A stretch of 64,000 nt of DNA from Streptomyces xanthii (GCF_014621695.1 NZ_CP061281.1:3038001-3102000), one strand, 5' to 3'. Numbered from the stretch's first letter, positions 43,858-53,487 are shown. Program-made: numbers and translations. The notes: generated by a model from the sequence alone, not told the origin.

Positions 43858-45149
43858 GCTGACTTCTCCGCCCTCTTCATGGTCAGTTCGACCTCGGTGC
43901 CCCCGTCGGGGACCGCCCGCAGCCGGGCCGTCCCGCCGTTGCGCTCCATCCGGCCGATGATCGATTCTCTTACGCCCATGCGGTCCGCGGGGATCGCGTC
44001 GAGATCGAAGCCGGGGCCCCGGTCCCGTACGGAGACGAAGACCTCGTCCCCTTCCACCTCCGCGTAGACCTGCACCGGCCCGCCCTCGCCACCGTACTTG
44101 GCGGCGTTCACCATCGCTTCCCGCGCGGCCTGCATCTGTGCGGCGAGCTTCTCGTCCAGGGGGCAGTCGCCGACGACCACGACCTCCAGGGGGACGCCGT
44201 GCTTGTCCTCGACCTCGGCCGCGCTGCGCTTGACGGCCTCGGCGACCGTCTCGGGCTCCTGCGGGTTCTCGGCGGCGGCCGGCTTGTAGAGCCAGGCCCG
44301 CAGGTCGCGTTCCTGCGCGCGGGCCAGGCGGCGCACCTCGGCCGGGCTGTCCGCGTTGCGCTGGATCAGGGTCAGGGTGTGCAGCACGGAGTCGTGGACG
44401 TGCGCGGCGACCTCGGCGCGCTCCTGGGCGCGGATGCGCATCAGGCGTTCCTCGGACAGGTCCTGGGTCATGCGGATGAGATAGGGGCCGGCGAGCAGGG
44501 CCACGCCGACGAGGACGGCGAGGGCCGCCTGGAGGATCGAGCCGAGGTGCTCGGTGGCGCCCTGGGTGACGAAGATGCCGGTGACGCCCGCGCCGACGAG
44601 CAGGACGCCGGCCGCGGCCCGCGCCAGGTTGAGGGTGCGCCGGCGCCGTCCGACCTCCACCCAGCGGGCCCGGCGCGCGTTGTCCGCCTGCCGCCACACG
44701 AGGGCGACGCCCGCGCCGACGAGGATCGTGGGGACGACGTACGCCTTGGTGTTGCCGGTGAGGTTCACGTTCTGGACGAAGATCATCGACATGATGACCA
44801 TGAGCAGCAGCGCGAGCACCTGGCCCCGGTCGGGGCGGCGCGTGACGAGCCGGCGCCGGCCGTCCGCCGACACCTCCGACGTGAGCACCGGCGGCCGCTC
44901 GGCGCCGACGCCGCCCACGCCCAGCGGCACGAAGAACCAGAACGCGGCGTAGAGCAGCGCGCCGAGCCCGTCGGCCATGAACAGGCCGACGAAGACGAGG
45001 CGCACCCAGATCACCGGCAGCCCGAGATGCCCCGCGAGGCCCCGCGCGACCCCGCCCAGCCAGCGTCCGTCGCTGCTGCGGTAGAGCTTGCGCGGCGGCC
45101 GCGGGTCGCGCGGGTCTTCGGTGAGAGGGGCGGTCGCTGCTTCCGGCAT
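43854..45149 (-). CDS. PspC-domain sensor histidine kinase
   Basis: 431 aa from the ATG at 45149 (MPEAATAPLTEDPRDPRPPR). The N-terminal PspC domain (about 20-80: KLYRSSDGRWLGGVARGLAG) is followed by four or five further helices (about 108-225). The HisKA_3 dimerisation box has His252 in AAHVHDSVLHTLT, and the HATPase domain shows REAMVNAAKY and DRGPGFDL. An envelope-stress kinase of the LiaS/DesK class. 4-bp overlap with its regulator. Divergent from a PspC/LiaF-like protein across 182 bp, consistent with a membrane-stress circuit. Confidence 0.94.
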   Translation of the reverse strand: MPEAATAPLTEDPRDPRPPRKLYRSSDGRWLGGVARGLAGHLGLPVIWVRLVFVGLFMADGLGALLYAAFWFFVPLGVGGVGAERPPVLTSEVSADGRRRLVTRRPDRGQVLALLLMVIMSMIFVQNVNLTGNTKAYVVPTILVGAGVALVWRQADNARRARWVEVGRRRRTLNLARAAAGVLLVGAGVTGIFVTQGATEHLGSILQAALAVLVGVALLAGPYLIRMTQDLSEERLMRIRAQERAEVAAHVHDSVLHTLTLIQRNADSPAEVRRLARAQERDLRAWLYKPAAAENPQEPETVAEAVKRSAAEVEDKHGVPLEVVVVGDCPLDEKLAAQMQAAREAMVNAAKYGGEGGPVQVYAEVEGDEVFVSVRDRGPGFDLDAIPADRMGVRESIIGRMERNGGTARLRAVPDGGTEVELTMKRAEKSA

Positions 45150-45210
45150 GGCACCGATCGTCACACGGCACGCGGTCATCGGGCATCAGGGTCGACCCCT
45201 GGGACTCCCC

Positions 45211-45252
45211 TGATCTCCCGCCGGGGGCGGGTGATCTCCCGTCGGGGGCCGG
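45211..45252. promoter_or_regulatory. Direct repeat in the divergent PspC promoter region
   Basis: TGATCTCCCGCCGGGGGCGG (45211-45230) and a near copy beginning TGATCTCCCGTCGGGG (45232-45252), spaced 21 bp or two helical turns. A third GATCTCAGGG follows at 45265. Likely binding sites for the adjacent LuxR-type regulator, able to control both directions. Confidence 0.55.
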
Positions 45253-45331
45253 CGCGGGTCAGGGCGATCTCAGGGTTCCGCCAGGGTTGTCCCTGCTGCC
45301 CCCGGCGGCGCGGGCCCGTCACCATGGACGT

Positions 45332-46624
45332 ATGACGCAGGCCCCCCAGAACCCGACGGACCCGACGGTCCCCGACGACACCAGGACCCCGCCCCGCTTC
45401 CGCCGCGACCGGCGGTACAAGACGCTGGGCGGGGTCTGCGCGGGGCTCGGCCGGCAGTGCGACATGGATCCGGTGATCTTCCGGATCGGCCTCGCCGTGC
45501 TCTCCGTGACCGGCGGCGTCGGGCTCATCTTCTACGGCTTCGCGTGGCTGTTCGTCCCCTACGACGACGAGGACGAGAACGAGTTCCGCAAACTGCTCAC
45601 CGGACGCGTCGACGGGCCGGGGCTCGCCGCGATCGTCACGGCGCTGCTCGGATGCGGGCTGTTCCTGTCGATGCTGAACAACGGGGGCGTGCTCACGTTC
45701 GCCGCCGTGCTGGCCCTGCTGCTCGCGGGCACCGGTTACTGGTCGCAGCAGCGGCGCGGCGCGGACCCCGACCCGGTGGCCGCGCAGGCCGTCGCCGACG
45801 CGCCGCCCGAGGCGCAGGCGCCGCCCGTCTCCGGGCCGCCGTCCTGGTGGCGGGACCCGATCGTGAAGGACGGCACGCACGTCGGCGCCACCGGGTACTT
45901 CTGGGGGCCCGCGGGCAGCGAGGACCTCGGTCCCGCGTACGGGGCCGGGGGCGGGCCCGCGACGAGGCGTCCCGCTCCGCCCGCCCCTCCGCGCGGGCCG
46001 CGGGGCATCGGCGGGCGGGTGTTCCTGGGCGCGCTGGTCGCCGCGTGCGTCGGCACGGGGGTCACCTGGGACGAGCGGACGCTCCCGGCGAGTCTGCAGA
46101 CCGGGTTCGCCTGCGCGCTCGCGGTCTTCGGGCTCGGCATCGCGGTGAGCGCGTTCCGGGGGCGGACCGGGGCCGGGTCGATCGTGCTGGCCGTGCTCAC
46201 GGCGGGACTGCTCACGGCGTCCGCCGCGCTGCCCGCGGACATCACCAAGGAGTGGATGCGGGAGACGTGGACGCCGGCGAGCGCGGCGCGGGTCGAACCG
46301 CGGTACGGGCTGGGGTCCGGCACCGGCACGCTCGATCTGTCCCGGGTGGACGTGGCGCGGGGCGGGGCCGTGTCCACGCGGGTCGAGGTCGGGGCGGGGC
46401 GGGTGAAACTCGTGCTGCCGAAGGACGAGCGGGTGGAACTGCGGCTCGAGGTCGGGGTCGGGGACGTGCGGCTGCCGGACGACCCGTCGGGCGACGTCGA
46501 CGTGCGGCCGGACGTCGACGAGAAGGTGACGCTGCCCGCGGCGCGGGGCAGCGAGGACGTGGGGCTGATCAGGGTCCACGTCGAGGTCGGGCTCGGACAG
46601 GTGGAGGTGTCCCGTGCGGCATGA
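45332..46624 (+). CDS. PspC-domain membrane protein with LiaF-like (toastrack) C-terminus
   Basis: 430 aa from the ATG at 45332. The PspC domain (about 22-80: RRYKTLGGVCAGLGRQCDMD) is followed by several membrane helices (about 95-150, 230-300) with a disordered linker between. The C-terminal about 125 residues are beta-rich repeats (TLDLSRVDVARGG, VEVGAGRVKLVLPKD, VEVGLGQVEVS) resembling the LiaF/DUF4097 toastrack fold. Divergent from the PspC kinase operon; probably the accessory stress-sensing partner. Overlaps the next gene by 11 bp. Confidence 0.85.
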   Translation: MTQAPQNPTDPTVPDDTRTPPRFRRDRRYKTLGGVCAGLGRQCDMDPVIFRIGLAVLSVTGGVGLIFYGFAWLFVPYDDEDENEFRKLLTGRVDGPGLAAIVTALLGCGLFLSMLNNGGVLTFAAVLALLLAGTGYWSQQRRGADPDPVAAQAVADAPPEAQAPPVSGPPSWWRDPIVKDGTHVGATGYFWGPAGSEDLGPAYGAGGGPATRRPAPPAPPRGPRGIGGRVFLGALVAACVGTGVTWDERTLPASLQTGFACALAVFGLGIAVSAFRGRTGAGSIVLAVLTAGLLTASAALPADITKEWMRETWTPASAARVEPRYGLGSGTGTLDLSRVDVARGGAVSTRVEVGAGRVKLVLPKDERVELRLEVGVGDVRLPDDPSGDVDVRPDVDEKVTLPAARGSEDVGLIRVHVEVGLGQVEVSRAA

Positions 46625-46823
46625 CTTCTTTCCGGGGCGGCTGGTGGCGGGGGTGGTGCTGCTCGTCACGGCGGTCGTCTACTTCGGCGACGCGGGTGAG
46701 GCTTGGACGGCTCCCTGGTGGGTCGCCGTGCCTCTGGTGTGCGGGGGGTTGGTTCTGGCGCTTCTCGTGGGGGCGGTGACGCAGCTGTTCCGGGTGCGGG
46801 GGCGGCGCCGTAGCTCCGACTGA
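46614..46823 (+). CDS. Small two-helix membrane protein
   Basis: 69 aa from a GTG at 46614 that overlaps the PspC/LiaF-like gene by 11 bp. Two helices (about 10-26 and 34-60) and a basic RVRGRRRSSD tail. Co-transcription with the PspC gene is likely; function unknown. Confidence 0.72.
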   Translation: MRHDFFPGRLVAGVVLLVTAVVYFGDAGEAWTAPWWVAVPLVCGGLVLALLVGAVTQLFRVRGRRRSSD

Positions 46824-46830
46824 GCGTTTA

Positions 46831-47036
46831 CGGGTGCGGGCCGGTGGGGCTTCTCGCGCAGTTCCCCGCGCCCCTGGAAGGCTGCGGCTTCGCCGCGCCT
46901 TCCCCCGGCCAAAGGCGCCCCGCACCTTCCCCGAGGAGAAGCCGACCCGCGCCTTTCTCGGGGAAATGCGGCGCGCAGCGCCATGCATTTCAGGGGCGCG
47001 GGGAACTGCGCGAGAAGCCCCACCGGCCCGCACCCG
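46831..47036. repeat. Dispersed inverted repeat, copy B (short-arm type, complete)
   Basis: Perfect 46-bp arms (46831-46876 and 46991-47036) sharing the core of copy A. The centre of about 114 bp holds AAGGCTGCGGCTTCGCCGCG-type hairpins. It lies between convergent stop codons (46823 and 47056) and could also terminate both transcripts. Confidence 0.85.
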
Positions 47037-47055
47037 GCGACGAAACCGTGAACCC

Positions 47056-47571
47056 CTACGGCCGCGCCCGGCGTTCGCGCCACCACGCGTCGACGGACCA
47101 GATCGCCGCCCCCGCCAGGATCAGCGGCAGCCATGCCATGAGGTAGGCCAGGTCGTTGCCCAGGTAGTAGGGCTCGGTCGCCCAGGAGACCGTGAGCCAC
47201 AGGCTGAGGGAGATGAGCGCCCCGCCGAGCGCGGCGACCCGCGCGAGGATGCCGAGCAGCGTCCCGATCCCGACCGCCAGCTCGCCGAGGGCGATCGCGT
47301 AGCCGAAGGCGGGCGGCGACTTGAGGGCCAGGTCGACCAGTTCGGGGAACGCGGAGATGTCGCGCACCCCGTGCATCTGGGCCCCGATCGACCCGGGCCC
47401 GCTCGCCTTGAAGAAGGCGCTGTCGGTGAGTTTGTCGAAGGACGCGTAGATGAAGGTGACGCCGAGGAATATCCGGAGCGGGAGCAGCGCGAACCGCTGC
47501 GCGGAGTCCCGCCAGTCGGTGCTCCCCTCGACGTAGCTGGTGTGCACGTCCGTCCGCATGCCGTGTGCCAT
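47056..47571 (-). CDS. DoxX family membrane protein
   Basis: 171 aa from the ATG at 47571 (MAHGMRTDVHTSY). Four helices. LRIFLGVTFIYASFDKLTDS is the DoxX entry motif, with GELAVGIGTLLGI and WLTVSWATEPYY following. The family includes subunits of thiosulfate:quinone reductase and the mycobacterial MRC membrane-oxidoreductase complex. Its partner cannot be told. Confidence 0.87.
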   Translation of the reverse strand: MAHGMRTDVHTSYVEGSTDWRDSAQRFALLPLRIFLGVTFIYASFDKLTDSAFFKASGPGSIGAQMHGVRDISAFPELVDLALKSPPAFGYAIALGELAVGIGTLLGILARVAALGGALISLSLWLTVSWATEPYYLGNDLAYLMAWLPLILAGAAIWSVDAWWRERRARP

Positions 47572-47689
47572 CGCCGGTCCGCCGCCTCTCCGCGCCTGGT
47601 GCCTGCAACCCGTCATCTGACGATACGTACGCGAGCGCGATCCGGCTCAGTCGTGGGGCCGTTCGGACGTGCCCGGCGGCGCGAAGGAA

Positions 47690-48961
47690 TCAGTCCAGGA
47701 CGTCGACGGTGACCCGGTTCGTCTCGACACCGGTCGCGGTGATCACCTGCACCTCGACCCGGCCGGGCTCGACGTCGACCGGGACGGGCACGGTGAGCAG
47801 CGCGTCGGTGGGGTTGGTGAAGCCGCCCGGGACCGGGACCAGCGGTACGTGGACGTGGACGGGGCCGATGCGGACGGCGACCCGGGCGAGCTGTTCGGCA
47901 CCGCCCGCGCCGGGCGGCACGAACCCGGCGCCGCGGATCTCGATGTCGTCGCCGGTGCGGATCGGCGCGTCCAGGTCACCGGCCTCCCGTGCCCGCACCA
48001 CGGAGAGGATCACCGGCCTGCCGCCCTCCGCGTACTTGCCGCACAGGTACGTGGCGGCCGAGACGAGGACGAGGACGGCGAGCCCCCAGGGCAGATCGGG
48101 CAGCTGGTCGGGACGGCGGGCCAGCCGGGCCGCCGCCCACACGACCGCAGCCGCGCTGACGGCCACGTACTGGGTGTCGGTGAAGCTGCCGCGCCCGGCG
48201 TCGTCGGTGAGCAGGTCGGCGGCGCGCGGCCGGGCGGCCCGCACCTTCTGCAGCCGCTGCCCGGCGACGCGCAGGGCGACGACCCGGCGGACCAGGACGG
48301 CGACCGCGCAGACGACCGCGAGGACGGTCAGCAGGCCGGCGCCCCGGGCGAGTTCGAGCCCGTCGATGAGGGCGTCGCGGCGGGCCGGGCCGTCGGCGAC
48401 GGCGAGTTCACCGGCGAGGACGAGCACGGCGTGGACGGTGAGGAGGAGGACGGCGGCGGCGACGGCGCGCGAGGTGGACAGCCGGTTGTCCTCGCCGGTG
48501 AGCGGGGCGAGGACGCCGCCGCGGGCCCGGTGCAGATACGCGGCGCAGGTCAGCAGCCCGGCCAGGAGGACGGCGGCGGCGAGCCCGGCGGAGCGGGCCG
48601 TGGTCCAGCCGGAGCCGGACGCGGTGAGGAGCTGGACGAGCAGCAGCACGCCGACACCGCCCCAGACCACCCACAGGGTGCGCGGCCACAGCGCGGCGAG
48701 CCAGATGGCGCTCTCCTCGCGGCCGCGCTCGGTGACGTCCCGCGCGGACTGGGTCAGCTCGTCGGAGATCCACTGGCGGGAGGCTCCGGCCGAGTGCTCG
48801 ACGGCGGGCGGCAGGCCCTGCCCGGCCGCGAACTCGTCGCGTTTGGCGGCGAACGCGGCGACGGCCCGGCGGTGCCCCTCGCGCGCACCGTGCGGGCAGT
48901 CGCCGCACGCGCAGCCGCCCTCGTGCGTCCCCTGGCCCTGCCGGGCTTCCTGCACCGCCAC
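47690..48961 (-). CDS. Polytopic membrane protein of unknown function
   Basis: 423 aa from a GTG at 48961. The N-terminus has a Cys cluster CACGDCPHG (about 17-25) that may bind a metal. Helices at about 92-115, 125-145, 168-190, 205-225, 265-285 and 290-310. The C-terminal about 110 residues are a soluble beta domain (DDIEIRGAGFVPPG, VRIGPVHVHVPLVPVPGGFT) with an immunoglobulin/TIG-like look. I do not recognise a named family. Confidence 0.68.
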   Translation of the reverse strand: MAVQEARQGQGTHEGGCACGDCPHGAREGHRRAVAAFAAKRDEFAAGQGLPPAVEHSAGASRQWISDELTQSARDVTERGREESAIWLAALWPRTLWVVWGGVGVLLLVQLLTASGSGWTTARSAGLAAAVLLAGLLTCAAYLHRARGGVLAPLTGEDNRLSTSRAVAAAVLLLTVHAVLVLAGELAVADGPARRDALIDGLELARGAGLLTVLAVVCAVAVLVRRVVALRVAGQRLQKVRAARPRAADLLTDDAGRGSFTDTQYVAVSAAAVVWAAARLARRPDQLPDLPWGLAVLVLVSAATYLCGKYAEGGRPVILSVVRAREAGDLDAPIRTGDDIEIRGAGFVPPGAGGAEQLARVAVRIGPVHVHVPLVPVPGGFTNPTDALLTVPVPVDVEPGRVEVQVITATGVETNRVTVDVLD

Positions 48962-49171
48962 CGCGACGCCCCACCTTCAAGATCGTTCGACAGCGGTCAC
49001 GCGGCTCGTGGCGCCTGTCGTCAACTTCCTTGTGATGAGAGGGAATTGTGCCTTACGCGGCGCACGCTCCGGCGCACGGCCCCGCCTCGCCCGGGTGAAC
49101 GATCCGGACGCACGTTGACCTCCCCGGTCAGGGGCCTGTCAGGGGCCGATCGACGGCCTGCCGGGTGTCTG

Positions 49172-49963
49172 TCAGGCCAGGAACTCCGGCTCACTGCGCG
49201 TGATGTCCTGCCACATGCTCTGGTAGTTGATCCACGCGACGAGGTCCCCGCCGGTCTGGTCCCGGGTCGCCACGGCCTGGCGGCGGTCGATCAGCACGGG
49301 ACGGCCCGCGGCCCGCGCCGCGAGCTGCACCTGCGCGCAGCGTTCGAGCGCGATGAACCACCAGGCGGCGGCGTCCACCGAGTCGCCCACGGTGAGCAGC
49401 CCGTGGTTGCGCAGGATCAGCGCCTTGAACGCGCCGAGCGCGACCGCGATCCGCTTGCCCTCCCCCGCGTCGACGGACACACCCGTGTACTCGTCGAGCA
49501 GCGCGTGGTCCTCGTAGAAGGCGCAGGCCTCCTGGGTGATCGGCTCGATGAGCTCGCCGATCGCGGACAGCGCCCGCCCGTACGTGGAGTGGCAGTGCGC
49601 GACGGCGACGAGCTCGGGGCGGGCCCGGTGCACCTCGGCGTGCACGGTGAAGGCCGCCTGGTTGACGTGGTACCGGCCCTCCAGGACCTGGCCGTCCCCG
49701 TTGGCCAGGACGAGGTCGCCGACGGTGACGTGCCGCAGCGGCATGCCGAACGGGTTGACCCAGTAGCAGTCCTCGAACTCGGGGTCGCGGGCCGTGATGT
49801 GACCCGAGACGCCGTCCTCGTACCCGAGCCGGCCGAAGTTCCGCAGCGCCCCCGCGAGCCGCTCCTTGCGGTACCGCCGCTCGTCGGCGGGGTCGGTGTG
49901 CACGGGCGGCATCGCGAAATGCAGCTGGTCGGTGGGTATCGGGGCGGGGATCTGCGTCGACAT
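49172..49963 (-). CDS. Class II aldolase/adducin-fold protein
   Basis: 263 aa from the ATG at 49963. The zinc-site pattern of the L-fuculose-phosphate aldolase fold is present: SGHITARDPE, VNPFGMPLRHVT, HAEVHRARPELVAVAHCHST (two of the metal histidines) and LRNHGLLTVG. Reactions in this fold are aldolase, epimerase or decarboxylase; the substrate is not known. Divergent from the PPOX-type gene across 128 bp. Confidence 0.9.
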   Translation of the reverse strand: MSTQIPAPIPTDQLHFAMPPVHTDPADERRYRKERLAGALRNFGRLGYEDGVSGHITARDPEFEDCYWVNPFGMPLRHVTVGDLVLANGDGQVLEGRYHVNQAAFTVHAEVHRARPELVAVAHCHSTYGRALSAIGELIEPITQEACAFYEDHALLDEYTGVSVDAGEGKRIAVALGAFKALILRNHGLLTVGDSVDAAAWWFIALERCAQVQLAARAAGRPVLIDRRQAVATRDQTGGDLVAWINYQSMWQDITRSEPEFLA

Positions 49964-50091
49964 GCTGCGGAAGGTACCTCCGGCGACGCGAGGACGACAG
50001 AGCCGGGCTGTGAAAAGAATGCGGTGAAACGCCCCGGGAAGCTACGGGAAAGGCGACAGGAGGTGTCGGGTATCGGCGCGAGACTCGACGC

Positions 50092-50574
50092 ATGACGTCG
50101 AACTGGGCCGCCTTCGCCGCCGCCGAACCCGAATTCGCCAGGACCGTCGAGGAGCGCTTCGCACAGCACGTCCATCACGTCCTCGCGACGCTCCGCAAGG
50201 ACGGCTCGCCGCGCACCAGCGGTCTGGAGGTGCGCTTCCTGGACGGCGAGTTCTGGCTCGGCATGATGACCGGCTCGCTCAAGGCCCGCGACCTGCTGCG
50301 CGACCCGCGCTTCGCGGTGCAGGCGAACCCGGGCGAGGGCACGTCGATGGGCGGTGGCGACGTGCGGATCAGCGGGCGCGCGGTGCCGGTCGAGGACGCG
50401 GAGTCGATCGCCCGCTACACCTCCGAGGTCGAGGTCCCCGACCCGGACTCCTTCCACCTCTTCCGCACGGAGCTGACCGAGGTGACCCGGACGTATGTCG
50501 AGGACGACACGTACCTGGTGGTGCGGGTGTGGAACCCGGGCGGCGGCCCGGTCCGCACGATGAAGCGCGCCTAG
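50092..50574 (+). CDS. Pyridoxamine 5'-phosphate oxidase-like (split-barrel, F420/FMN) protein
   Basis: 160 aa. A split beta-barrel: FAQHVHHVLATLRKDGSPRT, LEVRFLDGEFWLGMMTGSLK, ARDLLRDPRFAVQ. This resembles the small actinobacterial F420- or FMN-dependent proteins rather than true PdxH. Substrate unknown. Ends at the hairpin terminator 50584-50614. Confidence 0.87.
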   Translation: MTSNWAAFAAAEPEFARTVEERFAQHVHHVLATLRKDGSPRTSGLEVRFLDGEFWLGMMTGSLKARDLLRDPRFAVQANPGEGTSMGGGDVRISGRAVPVEDAESIARYTSEVEVPDPDSFHLFRTELTEVTRTYVEDDTYLVVRVWNPGGGPVRTMKRA

Positions 50575-50583
50575 GAACGCGAA

Positions 50584-50614
50584 AGTGCCGCCCACCGGCG
50601 CGGTGGGCGGCACT
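50584..50614. terminator. Bidirectional hairpin terminator
   Basis: AGTGCCGCCCACC (50584-50596) pairs perfectly with GGTGGGCGGCACT (50602-50614) around a 5-nt loop, between the convergent stops of the PPOX-type gene and guaA. Confidence 0.9.
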
Positions 50615-50632
50615 CTCACTGAACCGTGGGGA

Positions 50633-52213
50633 CTACTCCCACTCGATGGTGCCCGGCGGCTTGCTCGTGACGTCGAGCACGACGCGGTTGACGTCCGCGA
50701 CCTCGTTCGTGATGCGGGTCGAGATCCGGGCGAGGACCTCGTACGGCATCCGGGTCCAGTCCGCCGTCATGGCGTCCTCGGAGGAGACGGGGCGCAGCAC
50801 GATCGGGTGGCCGTAGGTGCGGCCGTCACCCTGGACGCCGACGGAGCGGACGTCCGCGAGCAGGACGACCGGGCACTGCCAGATCTCGCGGTCGAGACCG
50901 GCCGCCGTCAGCTCCTCGCGGGCGATGGCGTCGGCCTCGCGGAGGAGGTCGAGACGGTCCTTCGTCACCTCGCCGACGATGCGGATACCGAGACCCGGGC
51001 CCGGGAACGGCTGGCGCTGGACGATCTCGTCCGGCAGGCCCAGCTCGGCGCCGACCATGCGGACCTCGTCCTTGAACAGCTGGCGCAGCGGCTCGACGAG
51101 CTCGAACTCGATGTCGTCGGGCAGACCGCCGACGTTGTGGTGCGACTTGATGTTCGCCGTGCCGGTGCCGCCGCCGGACTCGACGATGTCCGGGTACAGG
51201 GTGCCCTGGACGAGGAACGCGACCTCGGGGCCGTCCTCCTGGAGGATCTCCAGCTGGGCCTGCTCGAAGACGCGGATGAACTCGCGGCCGATGATCTTGC
51301 GCTTGGTCTCCGGGTCGGAGACGCCCGCCAGCGCGTTCAGGAAGCGCTCGGACGCGTCGACGACCTTCAGGTTCGCCCCGGTCGCGGCGACGAAGTCCTT
51401 CTCGACCTGCTCGGTCTCGCCCTTGCGCATCAGGCCGTGGTCGACGTAGACGCAGGTGAGCTGCGAGCCGATGGCCTTCTGGACGAGGGCCGCGGCCACG
51501 GCGGAGTCGACGCCGCCGGACAGGCCGCAGATCGCGCGCTTGTCGCCGACCTGGGCGCGGATCGCCTCGACCTGCTCCTCGATCACATTGCCCGTGGTCC
51601 AGCTCGGCTCGATGCCGGCGCCGCGGTACAGGAAGTGCTCGAGCACCTGCTGGCCGTGGGTCGAGTGCATGACCTCGGGGTGGTACTGGACCCCGTACAG
51701 CTTCTTCTCGTCGTTCTCGAAGGCGGCGACCGGGACGACGTCCGTGGACGCGGTCACGGTGAAGCCCTCGGGGGCGGCCGAGCAGGCGTCGCCGTGCGAC
51801 ATCCACACCGACTGCTCGGTGGGGGTGCCCTCGAACAGCGTGGAGCTCGCCTTGGAGACGGAGAGCGGGGTGCGGCCGTACTCGCGGGCGCCGTTGTCGT
51901 CGACGGTGCCGCCGAGGGCCGTGGCCATCAGCTGGAAGCCGTAGCACATGCCGAAGACGGGGACGCCGGCGTCGAAGATCGCGCGGTCCAGGCGCGGGGC
52001 GCCCTCCGCGTAGACCGACGAGGGGCCGCCGGAGAGGATGATCGCCGCCGGGTTCTTGGCGAGCATCTCCGCGACCGGCATGGTGCTCGGCACGATCTCG
52101 CTGTAGACCCGGGCCTCACGGACGCGGCGGGCGATGAGCTGGGCGTACTGCGCACCGAAGTCGACGACCAGGACGGTGTCGGGGGCGGTGGCAGCGGGGG
52201 TCGCTGATGACAC
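50633..52213 (-). CDS. guaA: GMP synthase (glutamine-hydrolysing)
   Basis: 526 aa from the GTG at 52213 ([20 protein letters not shown]). It aminates XMP to GMP. The glutamine amidotransferase domain has the nucleophile Cys in [11 protein letters not shown] and His/Glu in [10 protein letters not shown]. The ATP-pyrophosphatase domain has the PP-loop [10 protein letters not shown]. The C-terminal dimerisation domain contains [12 protein letters not shown] and ends KPPGTIEWE. Length matches the family. The frame continues upstream through repeat copy C ([12 protein letters not shown]...), which is spurious. Confidence 0.98.
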   Translation of the reverse strand: MSSATPAATAPDTVLVVDFGAQYAQLIARRVREARVYSEIVPSTMPVAEMLAKNPAAIILSGGPSSVYAEGAPRLDRAIFDAGVPVFGMCYGFQLMATALGGTVDDNGAREYGRTPLSVSKASSTLFEGTPTEQSVWMSHGDACSAAPEGFTVTASTDVVPVAAFENDEKKLYGVQYHPEVMHSTHGQQVLEHFLYRGAGIEPSWTTGNVIEEQVEAIRAQVGDKRAICGLSGGVDSAVAAALVQKAIGSQLTCVYVDHGLMRKGETEQVEKDFVAATGANLKVVDASERFLNALAGVSDPETKRKIIGREFIRVFEQAQLEILQEDGPEVAFLVQGTLYPDIVESGGGTGTANIKSHHNVGGLPDDIEFELVEPLRQLFKDEVRMVGAELGLPDEIVQRQPFPGPGLGIRIVGEVTKDRLDLLREADAIAREELTAAGLDREIWQCPVVLLADVRSVGVQGDGRTYGHPIVLRPVSSEDAMTADWTRMPYEVLARISTRITNEVADVNRVVLDVTSKPPGTIEWE

Positions 52214-52773
52214 GGGTTGCCTTCCGGCGGCTGAGCGGGGAGTCGTGACCCCGATTCTACCGGCTCGGGTGGATCGGTCGCCGGGGCGTGTGCCTGCGAC
52301 GGTTCGTCGGCGGGTGCGGCTCCGGTGGGGCTTCTCGCGCCCCGCGGCGGAGCCGCAGATCGGTACAGTCCCGCGCCCCTGAAATGCAGACGCTTCGCGT
52401 CGCATTCCAGGGGCACACCCCTGTTCGATTCCGGGCTCACCCGTACGGCGCGTGACCCGGAGGGCGACGCTTCGTTGGTTCGGTTAGTCCGTGCCAGCCA
52501 GGGGCGGGCCGCCCGAACCACGCGTGGCTCCGCTGGAGCGATGAGACGTCACGGTGACGCCGTACGTCGTGGGACCTCGCTTCAGCTCAGTGACCGGACG
52601 GCAGGGGACAGCAGCCCGGTCACACCAAGGAAACGGCCGGTCCCGGGGACGCCCGGGGCCGGTCGGCCTCCGTCCCGCCCCCACACACCAGCACTTCAGA
52701 CCCCATCGGTGAGCACGATGCGTAGACCGGCCCCACGCCTTCGCTTCAGGTCCCCTGCTCGACCAGCCGGCGT
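52214..52773. other. Intergenic region upstream of guaA
   Basis: 560 bp. From left: guaA promoter (to about 52310), repeat copy C (52311-52412), then about 360 bp without a convincing gene. A hairpin at 52637-52662 (11-bp stem with one G-U pair, 4-nt loop) probably ends the leftward lipoprotein gene. Confidence 0.55.
52311..52412. repeat. Dispersed repeat, copy C (single long-type arm)
   Basis: It starts with the common outer edge (CGGGTGCGG, CCGGTGGGGCTTCTCGCG) but the short-arm CAGTTC core is replaced by an insert containing GCGGCGGAGCCGCAGAT. It then returns to CCGCGCCCCTGAAATGCAGA and a GAAATGC...GCATTCC hairpin. No second outer arm is present. The insert matches the right arm of copy D. 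Confidence 0.75.
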
Positions 52774-53487
52774 TTACGCCTGCTTCTCCAGCTTGTCCAT
52801 CTGTGCCTTGACGACCTCGTCCGGCACCTCGGCCTCGGCGCCGCCCAGAGCGTTCAGCGCCTGGAAGACGACGAGGGTCGAGCCGCTGCGCACGACCGTG
52901 TACCCGAACGTCATCTTGTCGCCGTCGATGTCACCGCGCAGCGTGAACGCGACCGCCTCGTCGCCCAGCTTCGGCGTCTCGCCCGGCTTGACGTCCTTGT
53001 ACTGGTAGTCGGTGTGCTCGTACGCGTGGCACTTCTCGCTCTCCTCGCGCACCTCGGCGAGGATCTTCTTCGCGTTCGCCTCCTCGTGGGCGAGCAGGCC
53101 CACCTTCAGGAGCGTCGCGTCCGTCTGCTCCGTCGAGATCACCGAGCGGGCCACCCGCGCCTCGGCGTCCGGCTCCGTCCCGACGAAGAAGAGGTCGGCG
53201 ATCGCCTGGCAGGAGGCCGGGTCCGCCGGGACGCTGACGTCCGGGATCTCGTCCTCGGACGCCGGGGTGATCCGGTAGCCCTTCACATCGCCCTGCGCGA
53301 GCGCCGCCTTCTTCAGCTGCGCCTCGCCGAGCGGCTTCGGACCGGGCTCGGCCGTGGCCGACGCCTTCGCGGACGGCTTGTCGGCGGTCTTGCCGCCGTC
53401 GTCCGCGCCGCCGCCGCAACCCGCGGTCGCCGTGAGCGCGACCAGCGCACCGACCCCTGCCAGCGTGCGCCCGAGACCTGACTTCAC
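52774..53487 (-). CDS. Secreted lipoprotein
   Basis: 237 aa from the GTG at 53487, preferred over the ATG at 53505 because GAGGTGGAG lies at ribosome-binding distance. The lipoprotein signal peptide (MKSGLGRTLAGVGALVALTA) ends in lipobox TAGC, lipidated Cys24. An acidic Asp/Lys/Ala linker follows, then a domain of about 180 residues (GYRITPASEDEIPD..., CHAYEHTDYQYKDV) with a Cys pair. The domain resembles the PknH-sensor-like or LpqN-type folds by eye only. Function unknown. Confidence 0.78.
   Translation of the reverse strand: MKSGLGRTLAGVGALVALTATAGCGGGADDGGKTADKPSAKASATAEPGPKPLGEAQLKKAALAQGDVKGYRITPASEDEIPDVSVPADPASCQAIADLFFVGTEPDAEARVARSVISTEQTDATLLKVGLLAHEEANAKKILAEVREESEKCHAYEHTDYQYKDVKPGETPKLGDEAVAFTLRGDIDGDKMTFGYTVVRSGSTLVVFQALNALGGAEAEVPDEVVKAQMDKLEKQA

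Noticed and set aside
52214..52405. N-terminal extension of guaA starting in repeat copy C
   Set aside because: It is translated repeat DNA; the family N-terminus starts after the GTG at 52213.
52410..52440. tRNA-like T-arm (TTCGATT flanked by partial stem)
   Set aside because: No acceptor, D or anticodon arms upstream, where repeat copy C lies; one stem mismatch. Probably chance.
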